From positions 124,001 through 188,000 of the forward strand of contig NZ_CANLOZ010000002.1 in NCBI RefSeq assembly GCF_947492965.1: a DNA stretch of 64,000 nucleotides, in the 5' to 3' direction. The notes beneath the pieces were generated by a model that was not told the DNA's origin, ran no database searches, and worked only from the letters and a program-made list of their open reading frames with translations. Every line of letters starts with the position of its first letter. Positions within the stretch are counted from its first letter, which is position 1. Shown in pieces: positions 63,401 through 64,000 of the stretch. The position numbers and the translations under genes are program-made. Source of the stretch: an uncultured Aquimarina sp. (GTDB lineage Bacteria > Bacteroidota > Bacteroidia > Flavobacteriales > Flavobacteriaceae).

Positions 63401-64000
63401 TTAGCATTAACATTCCCTTTACCGTTAACTATTTCGCCACGTAATTTAAAATCAGAGAAGTTATATTCATTAATTGTTATTTCTTTAAAATCAGAATCTA
63501 AGGTTGCATTCAACGTATTTAGGGAGGATCCTGATCCTTTTATTTGTGCATTTAAAGTTATGGAGCCAAGTTGTTGGTTATTCAATAATTTTTGTAATTG
63601 AAATTTATCTACAGACACATTTCCATTGAATGAAATCTGATCCTTATTACTGTAATTGCCGCTTAGAAGAACAGATCCCATTGAAGAGTTCAACAAAGTA
63701 TTTCCGTCTAAATCATTTACATGTCCTGATATATTACCTTCTATACCGATTTCTGAAGGAAGATTTATTCCATAATCAGATTCATTAATAAATGCTTTTA
63801 AGTTCTGTTTTGTGGAAATAAAATTATACGAAATAGAGTCAAACTGTATTTGATTTTCGGTTAGAAGATTTTTTAAGTTACCTTCTAACTGTATTCTTGT
63901 GTCCTTACCCCAATATAAATTAGGTATACTAGTTTGAAAATCTGAAATTTTCCCTTTTAACGTTAGAGATCCGAGTAATCTTTTTTGTGCTAATGAATCG
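60406..64000 (-). CDS. tamB: TamB, translocation and assembly module protein (partial, 5' end outside window)
   Basis: The frame is open without a stop from 60406 to the right edge, about 1,197 residues; the start is not in the window. Long beta-rich AsmA/DUF490 repeats alternate charged and hydrophobic residues (for example LNLNGDYQTKENESEINFDLNLEKLQV). The C-terminal TamB domain is recognisable: GEGELKFGMEPNGRTTLTGRYDITDGHYEVSLYNIVKRRF, then FLVYLNVDGQLLEPEISFQLDMPE and a helical, lysine-rich end. TamB spans the periplasm and is thought to pass lipids or proteins between membranes. It is coupled to tamL. Confidence 0.9.
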   Translation of the reverse strand, partial: DSLAQKRLLGSLTLKGKISDFQTSIPNLYWGKDTRIQLEGNLKNLLTENQIQFDSISYNFISTKQNLKAFINESDYGINLPSEIGIEGNISGHVNDLDGNTLLNSSMGSVLLSGNYSNKDQISFNGNVSVDKFQLQKLLNNQQLGSITLNAQIKGSGSSLNTLNATLDSDFKEITINEYNFSDFKLRGEIVNGKGNVNAKFKDRNLNFLLNTNLVLDSISPKVNGFLNIAGADLNGLGIITNDIIKTQCKISFDYTGNSQDFRLHSKITDALVVKNNEPYQIADIKFDALSNSNTSEVLIGSEFLDANILANTRADQIVHSIQNRLKTYISENKIKDTIQKSAEITMDLVVREKPILSNILLPGIKELDSITANLYFSEDKEKLIVNLDAPSINYNNSSIDSLSLNIDADKKDVKFSLGWKSIVSDPIQINKTAFEGVLKDQTLLLDFSTDNETERIASVKSELRLKKDTLYYHIDPKSIVFDKNPWSISSNNQITIAENYIDFKDFEIKQNQQQLIISSDDSQIDKKHVGISFYNFNASTFTSILSDDEILANGIIDGKIIFENPFEQIGLIADLNVQELKVKGITLGDLTLDATSKSFQNYDLSLLLNGENVKLNLNGDYQTKENESEINFDLNLEKLQVQVLEKFMDQQISETKGIISGSTKIKGTTLNPIYKGTFHFENTSMIVNSLNTRFTLPEENISITNTDITLNNFTIADENLNTFSLDGKISTKDLNNPDFNLSLNTKNFQILNATRENNDLFFGNVKITADLDIEGNLDIPKIKGDLAIDEDSNFTLIVPESELEIKEREGIVVFVNRKNPDAIITRVEEDRYANTLLKGYDINTKLKIDKGSVFKIVIDERSKDNFQISGEGELKFGMEPNGRTTLTGRYDITDGHYEVSLYNIVKRRFQIAPGGSITWLGDPLDAKLDVTAIYNVETSAASLMAAKTSGESSGITNQFRQKLPFLVYLNVDGQLLEPEISFQLDMPEDEQGSLGGEVYGQVQQLNSQEEELNKQVFSLLVLNRFFPDAGSDGSNGGAVSIARDNVNKVLSGQLNSFSDKLIGDTGVELDFGLNSYTDYQGNAAQNRTQLEINAQKRLFNDRLIVQVGSDVDIEGSSQNSAETTPVIGNVSLEYLLTKNGRYRLKGFRKNEFESVIDGQLIVTGIAFIFNREFNEFKELFSKSIKEELKKQKSKEN

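Overview
The window looks like a piece of a marine Flavobacteriaceae chromosome (Bacteroidota), possibly Aquimarina or a close relative. This is inferred from the very AT-rich sequence, two C-terminal type IX secretion (T9SS) sorting domains, a FecI/FecR/TonB-receptor cassette, TamL (the lipidated Bacteroidota TamA) next to TamB, fused 2-oxoacid dehydrogenase E1 subunits, menaquinone genes, and promoters of the Bacteroidota TAnnTTTG (-7) type. I see no rRNA, tRNA, CRISPR array, insertion sequence or prophage. Both ends cut genes: an SRPBCC/AHSA1 protein at the left and tamB at the right.

Layout. 1-3.5 kb: ArsR regulator with its AHSA1 partner, divergent katG, and a GNAT acetyltransferase. 3.7-8.3 kb: parE-parC (topoisomerase IV). 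8.7-11.6 kb: an ECF sigma factor, a 98-residue single-span protein and a Spy/CnrX-like periplasmic protein, followed by a YHYH lipoprotein and a MORN-repeat lipoprotein; the first three resemble CnrH-CnrY-CnrX metal signalling in order and size. 11.6-15.2 kb (minus strand): a secreted GH11 xylanase with a T9SS tail, PhnA-like protein, TerC, a small lipoprotein and an XRE regulator. 15.2-20 kb: a divergent control region with six GTTTAC-N4-GTAAAC palindromes, an M14 carboxypeptidase, an Lrp/AsnC regulator and ppc. 20-26 kb: small lipoproteins, alpha/beta hydrolases, DinB and NTF2-like proteins, and a TetR-hydrolase operon.

26-34 kb is a menaquinone region: a MenI/YdiI-like thioesterase, menF, menD and menB. 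It is interrupted by a divergent LysR/NTF2-like pair and by DUF2853 and CvfB-like S1 genes. 34-43 kb: a tandem pair of coiled-coil membrane proteins, the fused E1 dehydrogenase, a polytopic membrane protein, an M1-peptidase-like protein that lacks HExxH and carries an outer-membrane barrel, a secreted EEP-family nuclease/phosphatase and a LOG-family protein. 43.7-48.7 kb: uvrA, a small SH3/Tudor-like protein and a DASS transporter.

48.8-54.5 kb is a cell-surface signalling locus: FecI-type sigma, FecR anti-sigma, an STN-domain TonB receptor and a vanadium-haloperoxidase/PAP2 lipoprotein. A two-part motif, GGTTGGGTAAAA-N12-CGTAT, occurs just upstream of fecR and again upstream of the haloperoxidase gene with identical spacing. 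It is the best candidate for the promoter read by this sigma factor and would place all these genes in one regulon. 54.5-64 kb: a membrane-anchored protein, aroB, proline dehydrogenase, a VOC protein, and tamL-tamB.

The strongest leads are the paired ECF promoters, the XRE operator clusters, the CnrHYX-like module with YHYH protein, and the pseudo-peptidase/barrel protein. All functions are read from sequence only; no database search was run.
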